Source of the DNA: Phoenicibacter congonensis
Lineage (GTDB): Bacteria > Actinomycetota > Coriobacteriia > Coriobacteriales > Eggerthellaceae
Reading direction: 5' to 3'
DNA: 64,000 nucleotides
Assembly: GCF_900169485.1 (NCBI RefSeq)
Contig: NZ_LT821227.1
Coordinates: 186,001 to 250,000, forward strand
Shown piece by piece: positions 8,463 through 16,806 of this stretch. A program made the translations under genes and the position numbers. Numbering within the stretch: the stretch's first letter is position 1; each line of letters begins with the position of its first letter. The notes beneath the pieces were generated by a model. It had not been told where the DNA came from and made no database searches. It was given only the letters and a program-made list of their open reading frames with translations.

Positions 8463-9461
8463 TTATGCAAAGTGCTTTCTGGTCGCTTTATAGTTTTGAA
8501 GATGGGTGGAAAACTCAGCGGAAGTGTCGCTATTGCCTGTTCGCCATGTTTTATGATCGATTATCTCGGATTGAAACCCATAAAAGGCATCAATATAGGT
8601 GATTAAATTGTCGAGAGCTTCGAGCTGTGCCGAAGGATAATCGCCACTGCCACCAACGTGAACCATCTCAATTCCAATTGAATAGGAATTCATTCCATAA
8701 TCGGCAAAGTTTCCTCCAATTGGAACTGTGCCCGCTTTGTCGTCGCGGCTCTCGTCCTCGACTCCAAAATCAATGTTGTGGCCTGTGTCTCCAAATCCTG
8801 CATGATGCGCTATTTTGTCCATTGGAACACATTGGACAATCGAGCCATCCGTGTTGACAATAAAATGCGCCGCAACAAGGTTACCACTTGCCTCCCAACC
8901 GTTTACAACAGAGGATGCATCGTTTGACCCCTCCGTGTCATGAAGAACAATATACTTCTGAAAGTCAGCACCCTTTTCACCATGGATGAAGTCATCTCTG
9001 TAGTCTTCTGTGAGTTGCAGCTTTGCCTTTGCTTCCTCAATTAGAGCTTTACGATTTTCAACATCAATCTGCTGGTTCTGTGCCTGAACATCTTCTTCAG
9101 AGACTGTTTTATCGCTCAATTGAACATCATCAAAATCATTAGCTGAAGAGTCATGTTGAGTTCCCGAACAACCAATAAGAAAGAAGGAAGAAACTAGGGC
9201 AGATAAGAAAAAAATTCCTAAATTTCGCGAAAGTGTTCGTAAAGACAGGACAGCAGTCTGCCTTTGGAAACTTAGTGTAAAGCTATTGCTAACAGCTCCG
9301 TAATCATGACACGTCAAATCGTCATGATGGCGACCAAAGAGGTCATTTCTACGATTAGTAACCTCTCTATAATAATGCCCCGAGGCATCATGTGGTCGCA
9401 TTTCGCAGTTTAACGAGCAATTACTATCTCTTTGAAAGCACCACGCCATATTACTAATCAA
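8463..9461 (-). CDS. Lipoprotein N-acetylmuramoyl-L-alanine amidase (Amidase_2/PGRP fold)
   Basis: The C-terminal 190 residues form a type 2 amidase domain that would cut the stem peptide from peptidoglycan. Visible motifs are YIVLHDTEG (first zinc histidine), HFIVNTDGSIVQ, IAHHAG and SIGIEMV, with a late DHKTWRTGN. Before it lie a lipoprotein signal (NLGIFFLSALVSSFFLIGC) and an acidic linker, so the enzyme is probably membrane-anchored outside. The start is unresolved: the given limit is a TTG, an ATG lies at 9449, and a TTG lies in a hairpin loop near 9318, but none sits well before the signal peptide. The first 55 codons overlap a strongly folded leader and look non-coding. Confidence 0.8.
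   Translation of the reverse strand: MISNMAWCFQRDSNCSLNCEMRPHDASGHYYREVTNRRNDLFGRHHDDLTCHDYGAVSNSFTLSFQRQTAVLSLRTLSRNLGIFFLSALVSSFFLIGCSGTQHDSSANDFDDVQLSDKTVSEEDVQAQNQQIDVENRKALIEEAKAKLQLTEDYRDDFIHGEKGADFQKYIVLHDTEGSNDASSVVNGWEASGNLVAAHFIVNTDGSIVQCVPMDKIAHHAGFGDTGHNIDFGVEDESRDDKAGTVPIGGNFADYGMNSYSIGIEMVHVGGSGDYPSAQLEALDNLITYIDAFYGFQSEIIDHKTWRTGNSDTSAEFSTHLQNYKATRKHFA
9303..9399 (-). ncRNA. Structured leader of the amidase gene (three-way junction plus hairpin)
   Basis: Read on the minus strand, four perfect stems nest together: P1 GCGACCA/TGGTCGC (9393-9399 with 9330-9336), enclosing P2 ATGCC/GGCAT (9384-9388 with 9375-9379) and P3 AGAGGT/ACCTCT (9361-9366 with 9338-9343), followed one base later by P4 ATCATGAC/GTCATGAT (9321-9328 with 9303-9310). 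A GGAG lies just after P4. The layout resembles a riboswitch aptamer or ribozyme fold, but I do not match it to a known class. Confidence 0.5.
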
Positions 9462-9475
9462 CTCACACCGTAACC

Positions 9476-10402
9476 TTAGTTCGGATGCACCGAATTAACA
9501 TCATAGCCACGCTCAGAAAGAACAGAAACCATCAAAGAAGCATTTTCATTCTCAATATCGGTTGGTCTATATTGATTTAAAAAATCATCAGGTGCAATTG
9601 TTCCTCGATACCAAGACTTAGAATTAAAGTAGTTCTGAAGCCAATCATTTTTAAACATGCGACCGTGACGTGCCCATATTTCATTTTGAGCAAGACATAT
9701 CTCATCGCCCGACATGCTAAACAAATCAGAGCGAGATAGATATCTTATATCACTGTCATTAATGACATAGGTATTATTAAAGCCAGTTTTTGTTCCACTT
9801 GCTTTTCCAAGATTTTGTCTGATGTCAGAATATTCATTGCTATCTGAAGAAGACTGTTGATTGCTGTCGCTAGTTGATGCTTTATCATCGCTCTTCTTTT
9901 CGGAGTCTTTTGATTGCGTTGCCTCATTAGCCTGTTTTGCAGCATTAATTGAAGCCTCGTTCGATGACTTTGAAGTGAAATAAATTGCACAAGCTGCAAT
10001 CAATGCGACAATCACGACACCCACAACAATTGTTATTGTTATTGGGAGTGCTTTGCTTGAAGATGCACTTCTGTTCGGAGAATCTGCTGAACTTTGCTGA
10101 TATACCTGTGCGCACTCATCAGTTTCCTCCGCTGAAACAGCGGGCATTACAGCTGTTTTGTCCGGTTCGAATGTAGGATATGCATAAACTTCAACTCCAG
10201 TGCAATCAACAGCATCAATGCTGTATTCCTTACTCTGATCTGCTTTTACTGTCTCAAGCAATTCAGTCTTCTGTTCAGAAATGTCTTCACCTGCCTCTTT
10301 GTTTTCAGAAGATTCTGGTTTCTGTTTCTCAACTTCGAAACCACATTTAGTGCAGAATACATCTCCATCATGCAACTCTGAGCCGCAATTTGAACAAAAC
10401 AT
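9476..10402 (-). CDS. Zinc-ribbon, single-TM protein with C-terminal YARHG domain
   Basis: A 308-residue protein. An N-terminal zinc ribbon (MFCSNCGSEL and FCTKCGFEV, two CxxC pairs) is followed by an acidic linker, one TM segment (about residues 131-153) and a Ser/Lys-rich spacer. The C-terminal YARHG domain (about 225-290) has NEIWARHGRMFK and WYRG. The ATG at 10402 is chosen because GGGAGAG lies directly upstream; an upstream TTG is unlikely. YARHG domains are extracellular in Gram-positive bacteria and often occur in cell-envelope proteins. It is in line with the amidase and the broken sortase, suggesting an envelope role. Exact function unknown. Confidence 0.85.
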   Translation of the reverse strand: MFCSNCGSELHDGDVFCTKCGFEVEKQKPESSENKEAGEDISEQKTELLETVKADQSKEYSIDAVDCTGVEVYAYPTFEPDKTAVMPAVSAEETDECAQVYQQSSADSPNRSASSSKALPITITIVVGVVIVALIAACAIYFTSKSSNEASINAAKQANEATQSKDSEKKSDDKASTSDSNQQSSSDSNEYSDIRQNLGKASGTKTGFNNTYVINDSDIRYLSRSDLFSMSGDEICLAQNEIWARHGRMFKNDWLQNYFNSKSWYRGTIAPDDFLNQYRPTDIENENASLMVSVLSERGYDVNSVHPN

Positions 10403-10570
10403 TATCTCTCCCAACAAGAATTGGCCTTTCTATTTATTTTAAAGAATAGACTTTCGGCAAAGCGGATTAAAAACAATGCACTGTGCAACATTTAGACTTC
10501 GCTAAGATCTACTTCCCGTTTGCAAAGGACACTTAATTGCCACTAATCCAATTGCAAAATTGGCGTCCAG

Positions 10571-11395
10571 TTAATGCTTGTTTAAATTATTTCTTCTTGG
10601 GAGCAAAATGACAATCACAAGAATGACTAGCAAAGGGAGTGCTATTGCAAGAGCGACAAGAATTGGATTAATCCTCATTGCATCAGCTGCAACCGAGGCC
10701 ATTGTGCCATCTGCGTTCTCAGTTCGATGGCCACGAACTAAAAGCCTGTGAGTGTTGACACCATATGGCGTGCACGTAACAAGCGTGCAATAGTCTTTTC
10801 CTTCAACGATTTGCAATGCCTCAGTGTCGTTTGGATCAACAATCAAAATTTGATCAACTTCATATGTGAGAACCTCATTTAAGACACGCAAAACAAAGGT
10901 GTCGCTTTCCTTTAAGCTATCAAGATTAGTAAAAAGCATTGCATTCGGAAGTCCTCTGTGTCCCGTCAAAACACAATGCGAAGAGGCTCCTCCAACTGGC
11001 AAACTCGTCCACTCCAAATGACTTATTGCAGTGTTTAAAACTTCATCTCCAGTTCCGTGATAAATCGGAAGAGAAACTTTGATTGAAGGAATTTCGATGT
11101 AGCCCATCATGCCAGTCTCATCGATTCTCAAAAGCTGCTCATATCTCACCTTTTCAGCTTCTGACAAGTCATATTTCTGAGGTTTTTGAGCAAGTTCCGC
11201 GTTGTATTGTTTCGCATCATTCAAGATTTTTTCATAATCAGCAGAATCAAGATCTTTCACGCTTTCATTGTAGGAAGCAATAGCTCATGACTGATGTAGT
11301 GAATTAACATAATCACTGAAGGTTGGATATAGCAAAAGGCAGAAACCTAAAACTAGCATTAGAACAAGTATTACAGTGCTTAAATGCTTTTTCAT
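10571..11395 (-). pseudogene. Class C-type sortase interrupted by an in-frame TGA
   Basis: From an ATG at 11395 (with GAGG upstream) the frame encodes a signal-anchor, MKKHLSTVILVLMLVLGF, and continues to residue 36 (SLHQS). A TGA at 11285-11287 follows, then the same frame resumes as AIASYNES and runs through a complete sortase domain. The catalytic residues are all there: His in LTGHRG, Cys in LVTCTPYG and Arg in LLVRGHR, with a C-terminal TM segment typical of class C (pilin-polymerising) sortases. In homologues I would expect an arginine at the stop, so one C-to-T change from CGA explains it. Genes here do use TGA as a stop. A GTG at 11260 could restart a form without its N-terminal anchor. 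No pilin or LPXTG substrate gene is nearby. Confidence 0.8.
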
Positions 11396-11462
11396 GAGAT
11401 ATGCCTCGAGTCACCTCTAGATATATATCAGTTGCCTAAATAGTTAGCGCAAGTTTATTTCG

Positions 11463-13280
11463 CTAGCAAGCCACTTTCTTTGTTTCTTTTCCGAAAATTG
11501 TCTTGACTCCTTTGTAGGCGAGAACAAGCGCAAGAGCGAAAAGAAGAATTGCAAGGACAAGCTGCGCCACGACGCCGGCCACTCCACCAGCCTGAGCTGC
11601 CAACACAGTCGCTGGACCCGTGAGCAATGTAATCTTTGCCATGCCTGTTTGGAAAAGCGAAGTGAGAGTGACTACCAACATAAATGCCATTGGAATATAG
11701 AGCATTTGATTTTTCTTCCCAGCATTTTTGAGCCAGGCACAAACTGCAAGAAGAGCAAGTGCCGCAAGCAGTTGGTTCGCTGCACCAAACAATGGCCAAA
11801 TGATTGTATATCCTGTCAATCCCAAACCAATTCCTGCAAATACGGTAATGACGGTAGCAACATATTTATTTGAGAGGAATTTTCTTGCTGGCGATTTTAC
11901 CGACTCATGAGTTTCGTCTGACTTTAGCCATAACTCCTGGAACATGTAGCGCGCTAAACGAGTCGCAGTGTCAAGAGAGGTCAGGCAAAAAGCAGAGACC
12001 GCAAGAATGAGCAGCGTGTAGGCGATGCTCTCATAATTTTTAAGGCCAGGAATGCAAGCGAGCATCTGTGACAGACCTGAAGCAAACACAGCAGTTGGTG
12101 ATGCATAGCCACCCTTGCAATATTCTGCCCAAACGAAACCAACTGCTACCAAAGAAATGATTGCAAGCAAGCATTCAATGAGCATGCCGCCATATGCAAT
12201 TGGAAGTGCTTGCCCTTCGTTGTCGATTTGCTTTGAAGTTGTTCCAGAAGCGACAAGAGAGTGGAACCCAGAAATTGCGCCACAAGCAATCGTGACAAAA
12301 AGCGCAGGGAACAATGAGCCGCTAACAGCCGCTTTGTTAGTGATTGTTTTGCCTGCTTGATCTAAAACTGCTTGACCTGTTGAAGGGTCAAAAGCCGCAT
12401 TGCTGGCGAAAAAGCCAGTAAAAGCAGGAATTTGCAAATCTGTAGCTGCACCAGTGATTGTCGCACCAACAATGCCAACAATTGCGAGAACAATCATTCC
12501 GTAAAGTAGGTAACTGCTCAAATAGTCGCGAGGTTGCAACAAAATCCAAACAGGAGCAATCGATGCAATCATTATGTAAACTCCCAGAAGAAGCATCCAG
12601 GTTTCATAATCGAGGCTTACGATTGGGAAGTTGTAGCCAAGAGCAACAACAATAATAATCATGACTATTGCAGAAACAATGTTTGCAACATCGGGAATCT
12701 GGCGACCCTTTGTGACGAGGCCCCAGGCAATTGCAATAACAATAAACAAAATAGAAATCATCGCAGTTTGCTCATTCGCACGCGCGGCAGCGTCACTCTG
12801 ATTAGCAAGACCGACCGCAAATGTGTTAGCAACAATCGATGCAAATGCTGCAACAACAAGAATCAATGTGAGGTATGCAAAAATGCAGAAGAGCTTCTTT
12901 GCAGTCTCGTCCATGTTCTCTGCAATTACCGATGCGAGCGTGTGGCCCTTGTGACGAATTGAGGCAAACAGCGAGCCAAAATCGTGAACAGCACCAAAGA
13001 AAATGCCACCGATTAAAACCCACAACATTACAGGCACCCATCCAAAAACCGACGCCTGGATTGGTCCATTAATTGGACCCGCTCCCGCAATTGAAGAAAA
13101 ATGATGTCCCAAGACAACATATGGCTTGGAAGGCACGAAATCGACTCCGTCTTCCAACTCATGTGCAGGTGTTGGTCTTGATGGATCCAGCCCCCAAGTC
13201 TTTGCTAGCCAACGACCATAGGTCAAATAACCAGCAACAATAATGGCTGCTCCAATCCCAAAAATAACTAAAGCATTCAT
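11463..13280 (-). CDS. cstA: Carbon starvation protein A family transporter
   Basis: A 605-residue polytopic protein with about 16 hydrophobic segments. The N-terminal CstA region is clear (YGRWLAKTWGLDPSRPTPA, then GHHFSSIAGAGPINGPIQA). In enterobacteria CstA-family proteins import peptides or pyruvate during carbon limitation. AAGGAG precedes the ATG. The 5' leader has a 7-bp hairpin next to the ribosome site (13298-13304 with 13314-13320) and a TATAAT on the minus strand at 13328-13333. It is monocistronic here. Confidence 0.94.
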   Translation of the reverse strand: MNALVIFGIGAAIIVAGYLTYGRWLAKTWGLDPSRPTPAHELEDGVDFVPSKPYVVLGHHFSSIAGAGPINGPIQASVFGWVPVMLWVLIGGIFFGAVHDFGSLFASIRHKGHTLASVIAENMDETAKKLFCIFAYLTLILVVAAFASIVANTFAVGLANQSDAAARANEQTAMISILFIVIAIAWGLVTKGRQIPDVANIVSAIVMIIIVVALGYNFPIVSLDYETWMLLLGVYIMIASIAPVWILLQPRDYLSSYLLYGMIVLAIVGIVGATITGAATDLQIPAFTGFFASNAAFDPSTGQAVLDQAGKTITNKAAVSGSLFPALFVTIACGAISGFHSLVASGTTSKQIDNEGQALPIAYGGMLIECLLAIISLVAVGFVWAEYCKGGYASPTAVFASGLSQMLACIPGLKNYESIAYTLLILAVSAFCLTSLDTATRLARYMFQELWLKSDETHESVKSPARKFLSNKYVATVITVFAGIGLGLTGYTIIWPLFGAANQLLAALALLAVCAWLKNAGKKNQMLYIPMAFMLVVTLTSLFQTGMAKITLLTGPATVLAAQAGGVAGVVAQLVLAILLFALALVLAYKGVKTIFGKETKKVAC

Positions 13281-13297
13281 CCAAATCTCCTTACCCA

Positions 13298-13333
13298 GCT
13301 GCTAAACCACCTCTAGCAGCGCAAGCAATTATA
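13298..13333 (-). promoter_or_regulatory. cstA promoter and leader hairpin
   Basis: On the minus strand a TATAAT (13328-13333) with TTAATC 16 bases further upstream is followed by a hairpin GCTGCTA/TAGCAGC with a 9-base loop, ending close to the AAGGAG ribosome site. The hairpin lies in the likely 5' UTR and could affect translation initiation. Confidence 0.45.
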
Positions 13334-13381
13334 AAACGGCATGGAACTCGATTAATAAATTTTTGGAATTTTTCGCTAAAC

Positions 13382-13891
13382 CTAAAGAATTGTTAAATTT
13401 TGTTTAACAACAGGCAAAAGATGTTTTGCAAATGCATTAGTTGCGACCTCATTTTTGCTCAAATCAACAACAACTAAACGCAAGTCAGCCCAACCCCAAA
13501 AGGAGAATTTATAATTTTTGCGGCGCTTGACATGTTTTGCCATCTTAAAAGCTGTTGAAGCGACAGTGTTGCAGACACAAACCAAAGTAATAGCAGAGCT
13601 CATGTGGTCGGGTCGCGGATTGACCTTCTCAAACCCGCATGTTTTCATGAAGTCGACAAGATGTTGAAGTTCGCAACCATCTAAAGCATCAATCGCTTTT
13701 AGAAACATGTATTCATCTGCCTCGACCGACCACAGTTTCGCCTTTTTTGAAAGAACATATTTCGAACCCAGCTCATGAAATTCCGCATAGCCCTCGAATT
13801 TTTCACCGCAATAGGAATAGTCTTCATAAACATCAAAAGAATTCGAGATGCTTTTTAAAAGTGCTTTTATTAATTTTTGCGATTTATCCAT
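13382..13891 (-). CDS. Hypothetical cytoplasmic protein
   Basis: A 169-residue soluble protein that I do not recognise. It has an N-terminal helical segment, a central region with DALDGCELQHLVDFMK, and a Trp/aromatic stretch NYKFSFWGWADLR followed by LVVVDLSKNEVATNAFAKHLLP, which looks like a beta strand and helix. No catalytic motif is evident. There are no signal peptide and no membrane segments. It stands alone between cstA and rplT. Open frame, normal composition and a plausible start support a real gene. Confidence 0.7.
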   Translation of the reverse strand: MDKSQKLIKALLKSISNSFDVYEDYSYCGEKFEGYAEFHELGSKYVLSKKAKLWSVEADEYMFLKAIDALDGCELQHLVDFMKTCGFEKVNPRPDHMSSAITLVCVCNTVASTAFKMAKHVKRRKNYKFSFWGWADLRLVVVDLSKNEVATNAFAKHLLPVVKQNLTIL

Positions 13892-13981
13892 GTTCCCAAC
13901 AGTGTAGCAAGTTATTTAATGAAATTCACACATACAATAAATTCTCGTGTCTAAAGAATTCTATCGCCTCGGAAATAAAAA

Positions 13982-14002
13982 GGGCGAGCAAACCGCCCGC
14001 CC
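13982..14002 (-). terminator. Intrinsic terminator after rplT
   Basis: On the minus strand GGGCGGGC and GCTCGCCC pair around a 5-base loop, followed by TTTTTATTT. It lies 26 bases past the rplT stop and ends the infC-rpmI-rplT operon. Confidence 0.9.
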
Positions 14003-14027
14003 AAAAAATAGTCGTGTTTAACGCCAA

Positions 14028-14381
14028 CTATGCAGCTTGCTTTGCAACCTTTACGAGTTCTGCAAATGCATCTTTGTCATTAACTGCAATGTCTGCAAGA
14101 GACTTGCGATCAAGCAAAACTCCAGCTTTCTTAAGACCATTCATGAATGTTGAATAGCTCATGCCGTTAAGTCTTGCTGCTGCATTAATGCGAGTAATCC
14201 AAAGGCGACGGAAGTTGCGTTTCTTGACGCGACGATCGCGATATTGGTACTGCATTGAGCGGCGCACCTGCTGTTTCGCGTTTTTGTAGGAACGTGATTT
14301 TGCACCATAATATCCACGGGCAGCCTTTAGAGTGCCACGACGCTTTTTACGAGCTGAAACTGATCTTTTAATGCGTGCCAT
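14028..14381 (-). CDS. rplT: 50S ribosomal protein L20
   Basis: A 117-residue basic protein of the usual length, starting [15 protein letters not shown] and containing the conserved [11 protein letters not shown] and [18 protein letters not shown] segments. L20 binds 23S rRNA early in 50S assembly and, in E. coli and B. subtilis, also represses its own operon. It is the last gene of infC-rpmI-rplT, 14 bases after rpmI, and is followed by a strong terminator. Confidence 0.98.
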   Translation of the reverse strand: MARIKRSVSARKKRRGTLKAARGYYGAKSRSYKNAKQQVRRSMQYQYRDRRVKKRNFRRLWITRINAAARLNGMSYSTFMNGLKKAGVLLDRKSLADIAVNDKDAFAELVKVAKQAA

Positions 14382-14395
14382 TTAGTCGCACCCTC

Positions 14396-14593
14396 CTATC
14401 TTCTTCCAAGGTTGCGCTGTACTACCTTGTAATCAGCGGTTGCCATCTCTGTTTCTTTACGGAAATTTCTCTTCCGTTTTTGTGATTTTTTAGTCAAGAT
14501 GTGGCTCTTAAATGCTTTTGCACGCATTACTTTTCCGCTGCCAGTGACGCGGAAACGCTTTGCAGAACCGCGATGTGTCTTCATCTTTGGCAT
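14396..14593 (-). CDS. rpmI: 50S ribosomal protein L35
   Basis: A 65-residue basic protein beginning [21 protein letters not shown], the family signature, with a later [16 protein letters not shown]. It is a structural component of the large ribosomal subunit. It lies between infC and rplT with 11- and 14-base gaps, the standard order for this operon. Confidence 0.98.
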   Translation of the reverse strand: MPKMKTHRGSAKRFRVTGSGKVMRAKAFKSHILTKKSQKRKRNFRKETEMATADYKVVQRNLGRR

Positions 14594-14604
14594 GCTAGTT
14601 TCTC

Positions 14605-15207
14605 CTATTCTTCCTCTTGCTTCTTGGCAGCCTCGCGTTGTTTAGCTGCTCTTTGCGCTTTTCTCGATTGTGTTGCCTGTTTTTTATTTCCCGATTTTCC
14701 CGAAGGAGCAATGGTCATATGCATGTTTCTGCCTTCCAGAATTGGTTTGCTTTCAACCACTGCAACATCTGACAAATCATCGGCCAGACGCTCAAGAATT
14801 GAAATCCCTTGTTCTGGATGAGCCATTTCACGTCCGCGGAACATGATGGTAATCTTCACCTTGTTTCCGTCACCAAGAAAACGAAGGACGTGCTTTTTCT
14901 TGGTCTCATAATCACCAACATCGATCTTTGGACGGAACTTCATTTCCTTAACCTCAATCTTTGTCTGGTTTTTCTTAGCTTGCTTTGCTTTTACAGCCTG
15001 CTCATATTTGTATTTGCCATAGTTCATGACTCTGCAAACTGGAGGCTTGGCATCTGGTGCTATCTCAACGAGATCATATCCTGCAGCAGCAGCTATGTCG
15101 AGAGCCTGCGAGAGCGTGAAAACTCCCATTTGGTTTCCGTCGTAATCAATCAAGCGGCATTGCGCGCAATTGATTTCTTCGTTCAGCCTTGGTTCTGGCT
15201 TGGCTAT
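14605..15207 (-). CDS. infC: Translation initiation factor IF-3 (ATA start)
   Basis: A 200-residue IF-3, which checks the initiator tRNA in the P site and keeps the 30S subunit free. The N-terminal domain has [11 protein letters not shown], the centre [18 protein letters not shown] and the C-terminal domain [10 protein letters not shown]. The conserved RLNEEIN segment lies upstream of any ATG, GTG or TTG, so I place the start at the ATA at 15205-15207, five bases after an AGGTGG ribosome site (plus-strand 15213-15218). Rare start codons (AUU, AUC, AUA) are typical of infC and allow IF-3 to repress its own translation. Confidence 0.93.
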   Translation of the reverse strand: MAKPEPRLNEEINCAQCRLIDYDGNQMGVFTLSQALDIAAAAGYDLVEIAPDAKPPVCRVMNYGKYKYEQAVKAKQAKKNQTKIEVKEMKFRPKIDVGDYETKKKHVLRFLGDGNKVKITIMFRGREMAHPEQGISILERLADDLSDVAVVESKPILEGRNMHMTIAPSGKSGNKKQATQSRKAQRAAKQREAAKKQEEE

Positions 15208-15229
15208 TTAAACCACCTGCTTTCTAAAA

Positions 15230-15260
15230 TAAAAAAGGCTTGCACAATCGTGAGCAAGCC
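15230..15260 (-). terminator. Leader attenuator of the infC operon
   Basis: On the minus strand GGCTTGC and GCAAGCC pair with a 10-base loop (15237-15260), followed at once by TTTTTT. It lies before the infC ribosome site, within the leader, so it is an attenuator and not an end-of-gene terminator. Its 5' arm is also complementary to an upstream leader segment at 15318-15329. Confidence 0.75.
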
Positions 15261-15317
15261 ATATAAATACAAATTTTAAGTTGTAAACCCGACTGCTAAA
15301 CGCAACCAAGGTGGAGC

Positions 15318-15329
15318 GGCTTTGCTCAC
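15318..15329 (-). promoter_or_regulatory. Candidate antiterminator arm in the infC leader
   Basis: The minus-strand RNA here reads GTGAGCAAAGCC. It can pair with GGCTTGCTCAC, the 5' arm and loop of the attenuator (15250-15260), with a single bulged base. That pairing would break the terminator hairpin, so the two structures are mutually exclusive. Confidence 0.5.
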
Positions 15330-15341
15330 TTCGCGCATAAC

Positions 15342-15347
15342 ATTATA
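15342..15347 (-). promoter_or_regulatory. -10 box of the infC operon promoter
   Basis: A perfect TATAAT on the minus strand. With a start about 7 bases downstream it gives a leader of roughly 130 bases that contains the antiterminator arm, the attenuator and the IF-3 ribosome site. The -35 is weak. Confidence 0.55.
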
Positions 15348-15386
15348 CATAATTTCTTCTCGAGGTATGGAAATTGCAAGCACAAA

Positions 15387-16565
15387 TTATTCGTAAAGAG
15401 CCTTTAGTTTTTCAAATGCTGGCTTTGAGTTGATGATAGTTTCTTTGGCAATGCAATAGGAAAGACGAATCCATCCTTCAGCCCCAAAACTCTCACTTGG
15501 AACAATTAGCAGGTCGAGCTCCCGCGCTTTGTCAGAAAATGATTGAGCACTTGGTTCGAGTGCCTTCATCCACAAATAGAAAGCACCTTGTGGCTCTGCA
15601 TATTCATAGCCAAGATCGTCAAGCATTTCAGTTAACAATGCTCGATTTTCAGCATATGGAGTAACATCGGTTGGAACATCAATGCAGTCGGCCAAGATGT
15701 GCTGGAACATCACTGGTGCGCAAATGTGGCCCAGAGCGCGTGCAGCTCCAGTGATTGCAACATAGACGTCACGTGCGTTTTCCATGGTGTCGCTAACATA
15801 GGCATATCCAATGCGCTCGCCCGGCAAGCTCAGAGTTTTGCTCAAAGAATTGCACACAATTGTGCGCGAATAAATGGACGGAACCCATGGCACTTCTGCA
15901 CCATATGTAATCTCGCGATAGGGTTCATCGCAAATTAGATAAATCTTAGTTCCAAATTGCTTTTCTTTAGACTCAAGAATGTCAGCAAGCTTCTCAAGGT
16001 CTTCACGAGGATAAACTGCACCTGTTGGATTGTTTGGGCTGTTGAGCACAAATGCTGAAGTTTTTTCGTTAATTGCTTTTTCAATCTCATTAAAGTCAAG
16101 CTGGAATGACTTCCTATCACAAGCAACAGGCACGAGAGTTGATCCTGCAGTGTCAATCCACGTTTTGTATTCAGGGAAATAGGGGGCAGGGACAATGACC
16201 TCTTCACCAGGAAGCGTGACCGCACAAAAAGAAGCTGCCAAAGCTCCAGATGCACCATGGGTTAAAAAGACGTTGCTTCCGCCGGCCCTGAAATCATATG
16301 TTCTTGTGATGAAGTCGGCAAGAGTATTACGAACTTGCTCAATGCCAGCAGCAGTTGAATAGGAATGCAGTGCAACTGGATCATCGTTCATGTGTTTTAA
16401 AATGCAAGCTTTTACTTGTTCTGGGGCAGGAACGCTTGGATTTCCAATCGAGAAATCATAGACCTTATCATCACCCACAACTTTCTTGCGTTGCAAACCC
16501 CACATAAACAACTCGCGGATAGCGCTAGGCTCGTCGCCTAATTTTGACATTCTTTCATTCAGCAC
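15387..16565 (-). CDS. PLP-dependent class I aminotransferase
   Basis: A 392-residue fold-type I aminotransferase. The PLP-binding lysine is in NSLSKTLSLPGERIGY (Lys243), with SPNNPTG (about 176-182), the aspartate in ICDEPYRE (about 213) and the late substrate arginine in WIRLSYC. Members of this group transaminate aspartate or aromatic amino acids with 2-oxoglutarate; the substrate is not resolved by sequence. A GTG start at 16565 is supported by AAAGGAG 6 bases upstream. It has its own transcription unit. Confidence 0.9.
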   Translation of the reverse strand: MLNERMSKLGDEPSAIRELFMWGLQRKKVVGDDKVYDFSIGNPSVPAPEQVKACILKHMNDDPVALHSYSTAAGIEQVRNTLADFITRTYDFRAGGSNVFLTHGASGALAASFCAVTLPGEEVIVPAPYFPEYKTWIDTAGSTLVPVACDRKSFQLDFNEIEKAINEKTSAFVLNSPNNPTGAVYPREDLEKLADILESKEKQFGTKIYLICDEPYREITYGAEVPWVPSIYSRTIVCNSLSKTLSLPGERIGYAYVSDTMENARDVYVAITGAARALGHICAPVMFQHILADCIDVPTDVTPYAENRALLTEMLDDLGYEYAEPQGAFYLWMKALEPSAQSFSDKARELDLLIVPSESFGAEGWIRLSYCIAKETIINSKPAFEKLKALYE

Positions 16566-16773
16566 TTTTATCTCCTTTCACGTGAACAATGATAGAACAA
16601 ATGAAGTTAAGGTTAGGAACAATGCTCTCATGGGCGGCGACTTTTACCAAGAAATAACAAACCATCATTTTCGCAATGATGCTTGCCGAATGAGCAGGTT
16701 TAAAGTTTCTAACGTTAATGTGACAAAAGACCAAATTAGTTTACAGAAACAAAATGAATCAATGAACATTATC

Positions 16774-16806
16774 GGTGGGTCCCACCCATGAAGTAAAATA
16801 AATACA
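16774..16806 (+). promoter_or_regulatory. Leaderless-type promoter with a G/C palindrome
   Basis: TAAAAT at 16794-16799 is placed so that a start 7 bases later falls on the ATG at 16806, and there is no ribosome site before that ATG. A perfect inverted repeat GGTGGG-T-CCCACC (16774-16786) lies just upstream, overlapping the -35/-10 spacer. It stands out in AT-rich DNA and looks like a regulator-binding site. Confidence 0.45.

Noticed and set aside
9303-9399. Hammerhead ribozyme or c-di-AMP riboswitch
   Set aside because: The CUGAUGA/GAAA core and the ydaO-class conserved segments are not present, although the three-way junction looks similar.
12458-13072. Plus-strand frames inside cstA
   Set aside because: They lie opposite conserved CstA membrane segments and have Asn/Gln-rich shadow composition.
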